Origin: Hyphomicrobium_A sp963726795
GTDB taxonomy: Bacteria > Pseudomonadota > Alphaproteobacteria > Rhizobiales > Hyphomicrobiaceae
Reading direction: 5' to 3'
Assembly (NCBI GenBank): GCA_963726795.1
Contig: CAVSDD010000004.1
Coordinates: 496,001-560,000 of the forward strand
DNA: 64,000 nt
This document shows, in pieces, positions 1-9,777 of the stretch. The position numbers and the translations under genes are program-made. The notes beneath the pieces are model-generated. The model was not told the DNA's origin, searched no databases, and was given only the letters and a program-made list of their open reading frames with translations. Position 1 is the first letter of the stretch. Each line of letters starts with the position of its first letter.

Positions 1-1894
1 CACGACTACGTCGCACTCTATCTCGCACTGCGTGAACTCGAGCACATTGACGCCCTCGTGCATCTCGGTACCCACGGCACGCTCGAATGGCTTCCCGGTA
101 AGGCGCTCGCGCTTTCGCAGGCGTGCTTCCCCGAAGCTTTGCTCGGCCCGACGCCGGTCGTCTATCCCTTCATCGTGAACAATCCGGGCGAGGCGGTGCA
201 GGCCAAGCGGCGCATCGCGGCGGTGACGATCGGCCATCTCACGCCGCCGTTGTGCGAAGCGGGGTTGCACGGGCCGATGGCAGACCTCGAGGGTCTGATC
301 GAAGAGTACGCGGAGGCCGACGGTGTCGATCGCCGCCGCGTGCCGCTGCTCGAAGCCGAGATCATGGAGCGCGCCTGGCGATCGGGTCTCGCGCAGGACT
401 GTGGGATCGCGCGCGATGAGACCCCGCGCGCGGCGATTGCCAAGCTCGACGCGCAGCTTTGCGACATAAAGGATCTTTCGATCCGCGACAGCCTGCACGT
501 TTTTGGGCGCGGACCGAACGACGAGGCGCGTGCAGCGCTGGCCGGCGCCACTCTTGCCAGCCTGGGCACGGCCGTGGCGCCGGACAGCGCGCGCCAAATC
601 GACGATTTGCTTTCGGCTTGCGGGCGAAGCGAACGCGAAGGGTTGCTGGCAGCGCTCGATGGCCGTCGCGTCGCGCCCGGTCCCGCCGGCGCGCCAACGC
701 GCGGACGGCTCGATGTTTTGCCGACCGGCCGCAACCTGACCACCATCGATCCGCGCGCGATCCCGACGCGCACCGCGGCGGTGATTGGAGCGCGGGCCGC
801 AAACGAGGTGGTGCGCCGCTACCTGCAGGATTTCGGCGAACACCCCCGCGCGCTGATCATCGATCTATGGGCGTCGGCGTCGCTGCGCACGGGCGGCGAC
901 GATCTGGCCCAGGCGCTTGCCTATCTCGGCGTCCGCCCGACTTGGGACACGGGCTCCAACCGGGTCACCGGCATCGAGGTGCTGCCGATCGCGCGGCTCG
1001 ATCGGCCGCGCATCGACGTAACCCTGCGAAGTCTCCGGGCTCTTTCGCGACATCTTCGAAACACAGATCGCGCTGTTCGACATGGCGGTGCAGCGTGTCG
1101 CGCGGCTCGACGAGGACGACGAGTGGAATCCGATCGCGGCAGCGAGGCGCAGGAACGAGAATTTGGCGCGCGTGTTCGGAGGGGCACCCGGCGTCTATGG
1201 CGCGGGGACAGCGGAGGCCGCGCTGGATACATCCTGGAAGGACCGAGCAGAGCTTGGCCAGGCCTACCTCGCGGCGGCAACGCATGCGTACGGCCAGCAA
1301 CCGGAAGGCACGCTCGCTCGCGATGGATTTGCGGCACGTGTGGCCGGTGCCGATGCGCTGGTGCATCCCCAGGACGACCGCGAGCGCGATATCCTCGACG
1401 GTGACGGCGTCGCCGATTTCGCCGGCGGCTTTGCTGCTGCTGCAATGAAGCTCAAAGGCGATGCGCCGCCGCTCTACCATCTCGATACGAGCAAGCCCGA
1501 GGCGCCCGTCGCGCGCACCATGACCGAAGAGATCACGCGCGTCGTTCGTGGTCGTCTGGTCAATCCGCGCTGGATCGCGGGCATGCTGCGGCACGGGCAT
1601 CGCGGCGTCGCGGAGATGGCGCAGGCGGTCGATGCGCTCTACGCCTTTGCCGCAGCCGCCGGGGCGGTGCCATCGCACCTGTTCGACGTGGTGCACGATG
1701 CGCTGTTCGCCGACGAGGCTGTCGGCGCGGCAATAACAGATCTCAACCCTGCCGCAGCGACCGCGATGGCGGATCGGCTGGAGGACGCGATCGCGCGCGG
1801 GCTATGGACGCCGCGGCGCAATGCGGTGCACGGCGAGCTTGCCCGACTGCGTACCGCCGCGATGCGCTCGCCGCCGCGCGAGGCAGCCCAATGA
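1..1894 (+). CDS. cobN: Cobaltochelatase large subunit CobN (5'-truncated by the window edge; one frame break)
   Basis: This is the C-terminal part (about 630 residues) of CobN, the large subunit of the ATP-dependent CobNST chelatase that inserts cobalt into hydrogenobyrinic acid a,c-diamide in the cytoplasm. The frame is open from base 1 and shows the CobN stretches VHLGTHGTLEWLPGK (bases 58-102) and GHLTPPLCEAGLHGPMADL (from 232). Frame 1 loses homology at about 1029 and continues in frame 2 from 1031 (VSGLFRDIFETQIALFDM). One surplus base at 1029-1030 explains this. The stop overlaps the cobG start (ATGA). CobN marks the aerobic, late-cobalt route. BchH/ChlH is a distant relative, but the cob context argues against it. 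Confidence 0.93.
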
Positions 1895-3156
1895 CCGCCG
1901 CGGCTCCCCGGGAGCAAAGCCGGATCCGTGGCTGGTGCCCAGGTGCGCTGCGCCCCATGGAAAGCGGCGACGGACTGCTGGTGCGGGTGCGCCCGCGCGC
2001 GGGCCGGCTCGCGACCGGCGACGTGATCGCGATCGCCGCCGCCGCCGAGCGCTACGGCAACGGCTTGATCGACCTTACCCGCCGCGCCAACCTCCAATTG
2101 CGCGGGCTTTCGGATGAAAGTCTGCCGGACCTCTGGGGGGATCTGTCGCGACGCCGCTTGATCGATGCAAGCGCGGACGCCGAAGCCGTGCGCAATGTCA
2201 TGGTGACTCCGCTCGCGTCCGTTGCCGCCCATGAGCTTGCGCGCGCTCTAGAGGCCGCTTTGCTTGCCCGGCCGGAGCTGTGGCAGCTGCCGGGGAAGTT
2301 CTGCTTCAGCGTCGACGATGAAAGGTCCGTGCTTCCGCTCGACGAGGAGCGCGCCGATATCCGCCTTGTGGCGCGCAGCGGGGCGGTGGCGAGCGTCGCC
2401 ATTGGCTGCGATCGGGCTGACGCCGTTGCGTGGCTCGGCTCGTGCGCGATCGAAGCGGCGGTGGAGATCGCAATCGACGTTGCTGTTCAGTTCCTGGCGC
2501 TGCGCGACAACGCGAGGATGCGCCTGCACGACCTCGGCGAGCCGGCATTCCATGAATTGCAGCACAGCGTTGCTGCCGACTTCGATCCGTTGCCAAATCC
2601 GCCCGCCGATCGTGCGGCGGGTCGGGACCTGGGCAAGGTCCTTCGCGCGGGCGAGCTTGTCGCGGTTGGCGTGGCAGCCCCTTTCGGCCGCGTCGAGGCC
2701 GGAAATTTGCGTGCGTTTGCCGCGGCGGTACAGAAGCTGGGCATCGCCGAGTTTCACATCTCTCCGTGGCGCGCGCTCTATCTTCCCGTCGCCAAGGGGA
2801 ACGAAGCTGAAGCACTCCTCAACGCCGCCGGCGCCTGCGGCTTTATCGTTGACGCCGGAAACCCGCTGGCTTCGATCGACGCCTGTCCCGGCGCGCCCGG
2901 CTGCCGGTCCGGTCTCATCGACACCCGCGCCGTTGCCGCCCAGCTTGCGCCGCTGCTGACCGCGAGGGGCTGGCGGTCATGCCACGTTTCGGGCTGCGCC
3001 AAAGGCTGCGCACGCTCCACCCCGGCCGACTTGACGCTGGTCGGGACCGGCGAAGGGCTGGCGGTAATGCGCTATGATACCGCCCAGGGGGTACCCCGCA
3101 CTCTTATCCCGCTGGCGCGCTTGTCCGAGCTGCCGCTACTGCTGAAAGACGTTTGA
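1891..3156 (+). CDS. cobG: Precorrin-3B synthase CobG
   Basis: CobG is the oxygen-dependent iron-sulfur monooxygenase that converts precorrin-3A to precorrin-3B, the step that sets up ring contraction in aerobic B12 synthesis. The 421-residue protein has the nitrite/sulfite-reductase-like fold and a 4Fe-4S cysteine pattern, C332-x5-C338 and C369-x3-C373 (CPGAPGC and CAKGC). An in-frame ATG lies upstream at 1804, but ATG 1891 is preferred because it overlaps the cobN stop by 4 bp (ATGA) and is followed by the family N-terminus (RIRGWCPGALRPMESGDGL). A precorrin-3B synthase, rather than a generic sulfite reductase, is indicated by its length and by cobN/cobH on either side. Confidence 0.94.
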   Translation: MTAAAPREQSRIRGWCPGALRPMESGDGLLVRVRPRAGRLATGDVIAIAAAAERYGNGLIDLTRRANLQLRGLSDESLPDLWGDLSRRRLIDASADAEAVRNVMVTPLASVAAHELARALEAALLARPELWQLPGKFCFSVDDERSVLPLDEERADIRLVARSGAVASVAIGCDRADAVAWLGSCAIEAAVEIAIDVAVQFLALRDNARMRLHDLGEPAFHELQHSVAADFDPLPNPPADRAAGRDLGKVLRAGELVAVGVAAPFGRVEAGNLRAFAAAVQKLGIAEFHISPWRALYLPVAKGNEAEALLNAAGACGFIVDAGNPLASIDACPGAPGCRSGLIDTRAVAAQLAPLLTARGWRSCHVSGCAKGCARSTPADLTLVGTGEGLAVMRYDTAQGVPRTLIPLARLSELPLLLKDV

Positions 3157-3165
3157 GAATTGCCG

Positions 3166-3799
3166 ATGGCCGCAGCACGCTCTTACATTCGCGATGGCGC
3201 CGAGATCTATCGCAACTCGTTTGCGATCATCCGCGCCGAAGCCGATCTGTCGCGCTTCAAGGGCGCGGCGGAGGCGGTCGCGGTGCGGATCATCCACGCC
3301 ACCGGCATGGTCGAGATCGCGCGCGATATCATGATGTCCGATGGTTTCGCGGAGCGTGCGCGTGCCGCTCTGCAGGCCGGAGCGCCGATCCTGTGTGACG
3401 CGCAGATGGTCGCGCACGGAGTTACGCGCGCGCGCCTGCCGGCAAACAATGAGGTGATCTGCACGCTCAACGATCCAGCCGTTGCCGATCTCGCGCAACG
3501 CATGGATACGACGCGTTCGGCGGCCGCGGTCGATCTGTGGCTGCCAAAACTTGGCGGGGCGGTCGTCGCTGTCGGCAACGCACCGACGGCGCTCTTCCGT
3601 TTGCTGGAACTGCTGAACGAGGGAGCGGCCAGACCCGCGGCCGTCATCGGATGCCCGGTGGGATTCGTCGGCGCGGCTGAAATCCAAGGAGGCGCTCGCC
3701 GCTTACGGCGCGGTGCCGTTCCTGACAATACAGGGCCGCAAGGGCGGCAGCGCCATCGCCGCCGCGGCGATCAATGCGCTTGCGAGCGAACGCGAATGA
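3166..3799 (+). CDS. cobH: Precorrin-8X methylmutase CobH (one frame break near the 3' end)
   Basis: CobH moves a methyl group from C11 to C12 of precorrin-8X, giving hydrogenobyrinic acid. His44, in the stretch RIIHATGMVE, corresponds to the catalytic histidine of the family. The N-terminus (MAAARSYIRDGAEIYRNSF) is typical, so ATG 3166 is chosen over TTG 3160. The frame is intact to GFVGAAE, then shifts: reading continues as SKEALAAYGAVPFLTIQGRK in frame 2 after one surplus A in the run 3680-3682. The shifted frame stops at 3799 and overlaps the cobI ATG (ATGA), which supports the corrected reading. Read without correction, cobH runs straight into cobI and looks like a fusion. Corrected length is about 210 residues, normal for the family. 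Confidence 0.9.
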
Positions 3800-4554
3800 C
3801 AACGCTGGATAGCATCGCGGGTGTTGCCAAGAGCGGCACGCTCTATGGCATCGGAGTTGGTCCTGGCGACGTCCGGTATCTCACGCTGCGCGCGGTCGGC
3901 GTTCTGCGCTCGGTCGACGTCATCGGGTACTTTGCCAAGAACGGCCACGACGGCAACGCGCGCACGACGGTGGCGCCGCTGCTCGATCGCGGAACGCGCG
4001 AGCTGAAATTCGAATACCCCTTTACCTCGGAGGTCTCATCCAAGGACGCCTGCTATCGCGATGCGATCGCCGATTTCTATGGCCGCACCGCGGATACGCT
4101 GACCGGCGAGTTGAAAGCGGGCGCGTCGGTGGGACTGCTCTCGGAGGGAGATCCGTTCTTCTATGGCTCGTTCATGCACATGTGGCGTCGGCTCGAGCGC
4201 GATTTCCCCATCGAGGTCGTACCGGGCGTCACCGGGATGTCGGGATGCTGGACGCGCGCCAACGCGCCGATCACTTGGGGCGACGACGTCTTGACGGTTA
4301 TTCCAGGCACGCTCGACGAAGCGGCGCTGACCGCGCGTCTCACCGGCTCGGATGCCGCAGTCATCATGAAGGTCGGACGTAACCTCGCCAAGGTGCGCCG
4401 CGCCGTTGAAGCGGCCGGACTGTTGCAGCGCGCGATCTATGTGGAGCGCGGCACCATGACCGATGAGCGCATCGTGCCGCTCAGCGACTGCGCGGAAAGC
4501 GCGGGGCCGTATTTCGCCATGGTGCTCATTCCGGGCCAGGGGCGGCGGCTGTGA
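3796..4554 (+). CDS. cobI: Precorrin-2 C20-methyltransferase CobI
   Basis: CobI is a SAM-dependent uroporphyrinogen-III-methylase-like enzyme that methylates precorrin-2 at C20 to give precorrin-3A. The 252-residue protein has the N-terminal SAM-binding loop GVGPGD (residues 20-25), followed by SEGDPFFYGSFMHM and EVVPGVTGM, which are hallmarks of the CobI/CbiL branch. The start overlaps the corrected cobH stop by 4 bp, and the stop overlaps the GTG start of cobJ, so the genes are probably translationally coupled. The preceding residues in the same uncorrected frame belong to a frame-shifted cobH, not to a real N-terminal domain. Confidence 0.94.
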   Translation: MTTLDSIAGVAKSGTLYGIGVGPGDVRYLTLRAVGVLRSVDVIGYFAKNGHDGNARTTVAPLLDRGTRELKFEYPFTSEVSSKDACYRDAIADFYGRTADTLTGELKAGASVGLLSEGDPFFYGSFMHMWRRLERDFPIEVVPGVTGMSGCWTRANAPITWGDDVLTVIPGTLDEAALTARLTGSDAAVIMKVGRNLAKVRRAVEAAGLLQRAIYVERGTMTDERIVPLSDCAESAGPYFAMVLIPGQGRRL

Positions 4555-5315
4555 CGGGCTCGCTGACCATTGTCGGATTGGGGCCGGGCGCTCCCGAGTT
4601 GACCACGCCGGCCGTTGCCAAGGCGTTGGCTTGCGCGACCGATCTCGTCGGCTATGACGGATATCTCGCGCGCGTCCCCGATGGCCCCGCTGGGCAGCGC
4701 CGTCATGTCTCGGACAATCGCGAGGAGATCGCACGCGCCCGGCACGCTCTGTCGCTCGCGTCCGAGGGGCGGATCGTGGCGATCGTATCGGGCGGCGATC
4801 CCGGCGTTTTCGCCATGGCCGCGGCCGTGTTCGAGGCGGTGGATACTGGCGAACCTTCTTGGCGAGGGCTCGACATCCGTGTCGAGCCGGGCGTGACCGC
4901 GATGCTCGCGGCAGCTGCCGCGGCAGGCGCGCCGCTTGGCGGAGACTTCTGCGCGATATCGCTGTCCGACAATCTCAAATCTTGGGAGACCATCGCGCGG
5001 CGGCTCGAGGCGGCGGCGCGCGGCGATTTCGTGATCGCGCTCTACAACCCGGCATCGCGCGCCCGCCCGCATCAGCTTGGCGAGGCGTTAGCCTTGCTGC
5101 GGCGTTGGAAGGACGCGGAAACTCCCGTCATTTTGGCGCGGGCTGCCGGCTCGCACGAAGCGCGCCTCACGGTGACGACGCTGGCCGATCCCATCGCCCT
5201 GCAGGCGGACATGCGCACGCTCGTGCTCATCGGCGCCAGCACGACCCGGCTCATCGCCCGCGAAGGAGCGCCACCCTGGGTCTATACGCCGCGATCTGAA
5301 AAGGCGCTGACATGA
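4551..5315 (+). CDS. cobJ: Precorrin-3B C17-methyltransferase CobJ
   Basis: CobJ methylates precorrin-3B at C17 and drives ring contraction to precorrin-4. The 254-residue protein starts with the SAM-binding loop GLGPG (residues 9-13). Further family segments are VSGGDPGVFAMAA, VEPGVTAMLAAAAAAGAPLG and FVIALYNPASRARP, the last being characteristic of CobJ/CbiH. GTG is used as the start because it overlaps the cobI stop (GTGA) and no better ATG lies in frame. The 3' end overlaps the 3' end of convergent cobK by 34 bp. Confidence 0.94.
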   Translation: MTGSLTIVGLGPGAPELTTPAVAKALACATDLVGYDGYLARVPDGPAGQRRHVSDNREEIARARHALSLASEGRIVAIVSGGDPGVFAMAAAVFEAVDTGEPSWRGLDIRVEPGVTAMLAAAAAAGAPLGGDFCAISLSDNLKSWETIARRLEAAARGDFVIALYNPASRARPHQLGEALALLRRWKDAETPVILARAAGSHEARLTVTTLADPIALQADMRTLVLIGASTTRLIAREGAPPWVYTPRSEKALT

Positions 5316-6053
5316 TCGCGCGCGAGGGAGATAAGACGCTCGTAGAGAAAGGCGACGTCGCCCGCCATGGAGCCGCGCGGCTTCTTCGGCTGCTCGATCA
5401 TGACGACGGGAAGGGCAAGCGCGCGCGCCGCTGCGATCTTGGCGTAGGTCGCATCCGAGCCCGAGTTCTTGGCGACGATGACGTCGATATTGTTCGCACG
5501 CATCAACGCGCTTTCTGCTTCCAGGTCGAAGGGGCCGCGCTGCAGGACGATCTCGGCGTGCGGCAACGCGTCCGTTTCGGGCGGCTCGATTGCGCGGATG
5601 AGATACCAGTGATGCGGCGCGACGGCGAACGCCCCAATCTCCTGACGCCCAATCGACAGAAACACGCGCCGCGGCGTTGCGCCGAGTGCGATGCTTGCTG
5701 CGTTCGGGTCAGCAACGCTGATCCAGATATCGCCGTCCTGCTTCTCCCAGGGCGCCCGCACGAGGGAGAGAAGCGGCACGCGTGCGATGCGCGCCGCCGC
5801 AACGGCATTGGCGGAGATGCGCGCAGCGAACGGGTGAGTCGCATCGACGATGGCCTCGATGCCGTTGTCGCTCACCCACTGCACAAGGCCGTCGACGCCG
5901 CCGAAGCCGCCGGAGCGCGTTGCAACCGCTTGCGCGAAGCGGGGCAGCTGTGCGGCCGGCAAGCGACAACGTCGTGCTGAAGCACGCATCGCCGCCGAGC
6001 CGCCGCGCGAGATCGGACGCTTCGCTCGTCCCGCCGAGTATGAGGATGCGCAT
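5282..6053 (-). CDS. cobK: Precorrin-6A reductase CobK (one frame break)
   Basis: CobK is the NADPH-dependent reductase that converts precorrin-6A to precorrin-6B. The N-terminus MRILILGGTSEASDLARRL is a Rossmann start that begins at 6053 (an alternative ATG lies two codons upstream at 6059). After SLAGRTAAPL the frame must change between about 5945 and 5920 to recover SGGFGGVDGLVQWV, then DATHPFAARISANA and the C-terminal VIVAKNSGS region. One surplus base explains it. The gene faces the rest of the cluster: its 3' end overlaps cobJ by 34 bp, and its start codon shares bases with the divergent cobL start. About 256 residues after correction, normal for the family. Confidence 0.9.
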
Positions 6054-7299
6054 GAGCATCTCTGAGTTACCGTACCGCGCGACTAACACCACAATGCAGC
6101 GGTGGCTGTCCATTGTCGGCATCGGAGAGGACGGCGTCGACGGGCTTTCGCCAGTGGGGCGCCGCCTCGTGATGGAGGCTGAGCTCGTCGTCGGCGGGGA
6201 GCGCCACCTCGCGCTCGTGGCGCCGCTGCTCAGGGGTGAGCGGCTTTCCTGGCCGCGTCCGATCGAGGCTGCGTACGAACCCATCCTCGCCCGGCGCGGG
6301 CGACCTGTCGTCGTGCTCGCCTCGGGCGATCCCTTTCACTTCGGAGTCGGCAAGCAGCTGGCAGCACTTGTTTCGGCTGACGAGCTTGTTTGCCTGCCGC
6401 ATGCGTCGGCCTTCTCGCTTGCAGCGGCGCGCATGGGTTGGGCGCTGCAGGACACTGCCATGATCAGCCTGCACGGCCGCGCGCTTGCAGGCGTTATTCG
6501 CCATCTGCAGCCCGGCGCGCGCATCCTCGCTCTCGCGTGGGATGGCTCGACGCCATCGCAGCTCGCCAAATTGCTCAGCGAGCGCGGCTTTGGCGCAAGC
6601 ACACTCACGGTCCTGGAGCGCATGGGCGGGCCAAGCGAGCGGCGGCGCATGGCGACCGCTGAGAGCTTCGCCCTAGATGACATCGACCCGCTCAACACCA
6701 TCGCCGTGGAGGTCGCCGCTGGTCCGAACGCTCAGATCATACCGCTCGCTGCAGGTCTCGACGATGACCTCTTCGAGAACGACGGCCAGCTGACCAAGCG
6801 CGAGGTGCGCGCGATCGTCCTGTCGTCGCTGGCTCCGCGCCACGGCGAGCTCTTGTGGGACATCGGGCTCGGCGCCGGTTCGGTCGCGATCGAATGGATG
6901 CTGTGCCATCCCTCGTTACGCGCGATCGGCATCGAGCAACAACCCGAGCGGGCCGCGCGCGCGGCGCGCAACGCTGCGACCCTTGGCGCACCCGATCTCC
7001 AGATCGTCACCGGGCAAGCGCCCGACGCTCTGAAGGATCTTCCAGCGCCTGACGCGATCTTCCTGGGCGGCGGTCTCAGCGACGGCGTCTTCGAGGCGGC
7101 CTGGTCAGCATTGAAGCCGGGCGGGCGTATGGTGGCAAACGCCGTCACCATCGAAGGCGAGCTCGGATTGTTCGCGGCTTTCCACCGGCATGGCGGCGAG
7201 CTATCGCGCCTGGCGATCACGCGGATGCAGCCAGTCGGCTCGCTGCACGGCTGGCGCCCGGCGATGCCCGTCACCCATTGGCGGGTCGTGAAGCCATGA
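6052..7299 (+). CDS. cobL: Precorrin-6Y C5,15-methyltransferase (decarboxylating) CobL
   Basis: CobL is the two-domain enzyme that methylates precorrin-6B at C5 and C15 and decarboxylates the acetate side chain at C12, giving precorrin-8X. The N-terminal half is a CbiE-type methylase (SIVGIGEDG, ASGDPFHFGVG). The C-terminal half is a CbiT-type class I methyltransferase with the SAM loop DIGLGAGSVAIEW from residue 270. ATG 6052 is favoured by a GAGG sequence six bases upstream. ATG 6094 (MQRWLSIVG) is the alternative and begins closer to the conserved region. The stop overlaps the cobE start. Confidence 0.93.
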   Translation: MSISELPYRATNTTMQRWLSIVGIGEDGVDGLSPVGRRLVMEAELVVGGERHLALVAPLLRGERLSWPRPIEAAYEPILARRGRPVVVLASGDPFHFGVGKQLAALVSADELVCLPHASAFSLAAARMGWALQDTAMISLHGRALAGVIRHLQPGARILALAWDGSTPSQLAKLLSERGFGASTLTVLERMGGPSERRRMATAESFALDDIDPLNTIAVEVAAGPNAQIIPLAAGLDDDLFENDGQLTKREVRAIVLSSLAPRHGELLWDIGLGAGSVAIEWMLCHPSLRAIGIEQQPERAARAARNAATLGAPDLQIVTGQAPDALKDLPAPDAIFLGGGLSDGVFEAAWSALKPGGRMVANAVTIEGELGLFAAFHRHGGELSRLAITRMQPVGSLHGWRPAMPVTHWRVVKP

Positions 7300-7688
7300 T
7301 GGTTGCCGGGCTAGGCTGTCGTTCGGGCGCGACGCCAGATGCCGTCGCCGAAGCTTTTGCAGCAGCGCTCGAGCGCTGCGGCGTCGCGAGAGGCCAGATC
7401 AACGCATTGGCGACGGGCGCGGACAAGAGCAGCGAAACCGGAATCATCTCGCTCGCCGAGGCCCTCGAATTACCGCTCATCTACGTCGGGGCGGATGACA
7501 TGATCAGCCGTTCGGGCGACACCCTCACCTCCTCTCCGCGCGTCGTCGCGCTTAAAAGCGTGCCTTCCGTAGCTGAAACGGCTGCACTCGCGGCGGCGGG
7601 CAAGGGTGCGCGCCTGTTGGCGCCACGCATAGCGACGGCGACGGTGACGTGCGCGATCGCTATCGGCGACGGTGGTGGTGACCCATGA
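7296..7688 (+). CDS. cobE: Cobalamin biosynthesis protein CobE (CbiG C-terminal domain family)
   Basis: This 130-residue protein corresponds to the stand-alone CbiG C-terminal domain called CobE in aerobic cobalamin producers. Recognisable parts are VAGLGCRSGA at the N-terminus and a central segment ending in SSETGIISLAEALELPL. CobE is needed for efficient cobalamin synthesis in Pseudomonas and Paracoccus-type systems, but its precise biochemical role is not settled. The ATG overlaps the cobL stop (ATGA), and its own stop overlaps cobM in the same way, so it is embedded in the coupled operon. Confidence 0.88.
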   Translation: MMVAGLGCRSGATPDAVAEAFAAALERCGVARGQINALATGADKSSETGIISLAEALELPLIYVGADDMISRSGDTLTSSPRVVALKSVPSVAETAALAAAGKGARLLAPRIATATVTCAIAIGDGGGDP

Positions 7689-8443
7689 CCGTGCACTTCA
7701 TCGGGGCCGGCCCCGGCGCGCCCGACCTCATCACCGTGCGCGGGCGCGAGCTGATCGCGCGCTGCCCGGTGTGCCTTTATGCAGGGTCGCTGGTTCCGCA
7801 GGCGCTACTTGCCTACTGCCCCCCGGACGCGCGCATCGTCGATACCGCCCCGCTGTCGCTCGACGAGATCGTCGCCGAGTGCGTCAAGGCTACGGCCGCA
7901 GGACTGGACGTCGCGCGACTGCATTCGGGCGATTTGTCGATCTGGAGCGCGCTCGGCGAGCAGATCGCGCGGCTCAAGGCGCTGTCGATCCCGTACTCGA
8001 TCACGCCGGGGGTTCCCGCCTTCGCCGCCGCCGCTGCAGCGCTGGGACGCGAGCTGACCATGCCGGAGGTCGCGCAATCGCTCGTATTGACGCGTACTCC
8101 CGGCCGCGCGTCCGCGATGCCGGAAAGGGAAAAGCTTTCCGCGTTCGCCGCGACCGGGACGACGCTCGCGCTGCATCTGTCGATCCATGTGCTCGGTGAC
8201 GTCGTTGCGGAGCTGATCCCGCATTACGGCGCAGATTGTGCCGCGGCCGTCGTCTATCGTGCGAGCTGGCCCGAGGAGCGCGTCATTGAGGCTCCGCTCG
8301 GAGCGCTGCCCGCGGCGGTCGCACAGGCGGGCGGTATCGACCGGACCGCGCTGATCCTGGTCGGGCCGGCGCTCGGCGCACAAGACGCGCGCGAAAGTGC
8401 ACTCTACAGCGTCGACTATCAACGCCGATTCCGGGGGAGATAG
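7685..8443 (+). CDS. cobM: Precorrin-4 C11-methyltransferase CobM
   Basis: CobM methylates precorrin-4 at C11 to form precorrin-5. The 252-residue sequence begins with the SAM loop MTVHFIGAGPGAPDLITVRG and continues with CLYAGSLVP, LHSGDLSIWSALGEQ and ITPGVPAFAAAAAALG, all diagnostic of the CobM/CbiF family. The C-terminus VVYRASWPEERVI is also typical. It overlaps the cobE stop by 4 bp, and cobB follows after 5 bp. Confidence 0.95.
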   Translation: MTVHFIGAGPGAPDLITVRGRELIARCPVCLYAGSLVPQALLAYCPPDARIVDTAPLSLDEIVAECVKATAAGLDVARLHSGDLSIWSALGEQIARLKALSIPYSITPGVPAFAAAAAALGRELTMPEVAQSLVLTRTPGRASAMPEREKLSAFAATGTTLALHLSIHVLGDVVAELIPHYGADCAAAVVYRASWPEERVIEAPLGALPAAVAQAGGIDRTALILVGPALGAQDARESALYSVDYQRRFRGR

Positions 8444-8448
8444 CGGCG

Positions 8449-9777
8449 ATGGGCGCGAACCGAGCACGCGGCATCATCATCGCGGCCTCGCGTTCGGGCG
8501 CGGGCAAGACGACGATCACGCTCGGCCTGCTGCGCGCGTTGCGAAACGATGGCATGGCCGTGCAGCCCTACAAGTGCGGGCCGGACTACATCGATCCGGC
8601 GTTTCACACCGCGGCCGCGGGGCGAGCCAGCGTGAACCTCGACACCTGGGCCATGCGGCCGCAACTCGTCGGCGCGCTCATCGCCCAGAACTCGCAGGGC
8701 GCCGAGCTGAGCATCGTCGAAGGCGTGATGGGTCTGTTCGATGGCGCGCCCGAGCGCGGGCAATGCGGCAACGGCTCGACCGCTGACCTCGCGGTGCTCA
8801 CCGGCTGGCCGGTGGTCCTGGTGCTCGACGTGACAGCGCAGGCGGAGACGGCCGCGGCGGTCGCGCTCGGCTGCAAGACGTACCGCGACGACATCGCGAT
8901 CGCGGGCGTGATCCTCAACCGGGTCGGGAGCGAAGGGCATCTGCGGGCGATCGCGCAAGCCATGGCGCGCCAGAATATCCCGGTGTTGGGTGCGTTGAAG
9001 CGGGACGGAACGCTGGCGCTGCCGGAGCGCCATCTCGGTCTCGTGCAGGCCTGCGAGATGACCGATATCGAAGGGTCGCTCGATCGCCTCGCCGAGGTCG
9101 TCGCAGCGCAGGTGAAGATTTCCGAGATTATCGCCGCCGCGCTTCCCGCGCGTTACTTCGAAAGCGGGCTTTCAGCGCCGTTGCCGCCTCCGGGTCAGCG
9201 GATCGCGCTCGCCCAGGATCGCGCCTTCTCTTTCGTCTATCCCCACATCGTTGCTGGGTGGCGTGACGCGGGCGCGGAGATCGTCGCGTTTTCGCCGCTT
9301 GCCGACGAAGCGCCCCATGCAGCTTGTGATGCAGTTTGGCTGCCTGGAGGGTACCCCGAGCTGCATGCCCCGGAGCTTGCCGCGGCCTCGCACTTCAAGA
9401 CTGGAATGCGTGCGGCTGCCGCGCGGGATATTCCCGTTCACGGCGAGTGCGGCGGCTACATGGTGCTGGGCGCCGGCCTCCAAACCGCGGACGGCGCGCG
9501 CCACGAGATGACGGGACTGTTGGGGCTCGAGACTTCGTTTGCGCAACGCCGCTTGCATCTGGGATACCGCCGCGCCCGCTATCTTGGCGACAACGCAGGC
9601 ACCTACGCTGGGCGCGATCTCTTCGGACACGAGTTCCACTATGCGAGCGTGACGGCCAATCCCGATCAGCCGCTCGCGACGATCTCCGATTCCAACGGAA
9701 CGAGAATTGCCGACGGTGGATCGCGGCGGGGGTCCGTGACCGGCACCTTCTTTCACCTGATCGATGGTGCCCAATGA
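8449..9777 (+). CDS. cobB: Hydrogenobyrinic acid a,c-diamide synthase CobB
   Basis: CobB amidates the a- and c-acetate side chains of hydrogenobyrinic acid using glutamine and ATP, producing the substrate of CobNST. In the 442-residue protein the N-terminal dethiobiotin-synthetase-like domain carries the P-loop SRSGAGKTT (residues 14-22) and KCGPDYIDPAFH. The C-terminal class I glutamine amidotransferase domain carries the catalytic cysteine C334 in HGECGGYM, and a histidine in GHEFHYA. Neighbouring cobM and bluB keep it inside the cobalamin cluster, and its stop overlaps the bluB ATG. Confidence 0.95.
   Translation: MGANRARGIIIAASRSGAGKTTITLGLLRALRNDGMAVQPYKCGPDYIDPAFHTAAAGRASVNLDTWAMRPQLVGALIAQNSQGAELSIVEGVMGLFDGAPERGQCGNGSTADLAVLTGWPVVLVLDVTAQAETAAAVALGCKTYRDDIAIAGVILNRVGSEGHLRAIAQAMARQNIPVLGALKRDGTLALPERHLGLVQACEMTDIEGSLDRLAEVVAAQVKISEIIAAALPARYFESGLSAPLPPPGQRIALAQDRAFSFVYPHIVAGWRDAGAEIVAFSPLADEAPHAACDAVWLPGGYPELHAPELAAASHFKTGMRAAAARDIPVHGECGGYMVLGAGLQTADGARHEMTGLLGLETSFAQRRLHLGYRRARYLGDNAGTYAGRDLFGHEFHYASVTANPDQPLATISDSNGTRIADGGSRRGSVTGTFFHLIDGAQ

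Noticed and set aside
3160..4554. A CobH-CobI fusion protein in one uninterrupted frame
   Set aside because: The segment between the two domains is Arg-rich nonsense, while the shifted frame continues CobH to a stop that overlaps the cobI ATG. It is an artefact of a single surplus base.
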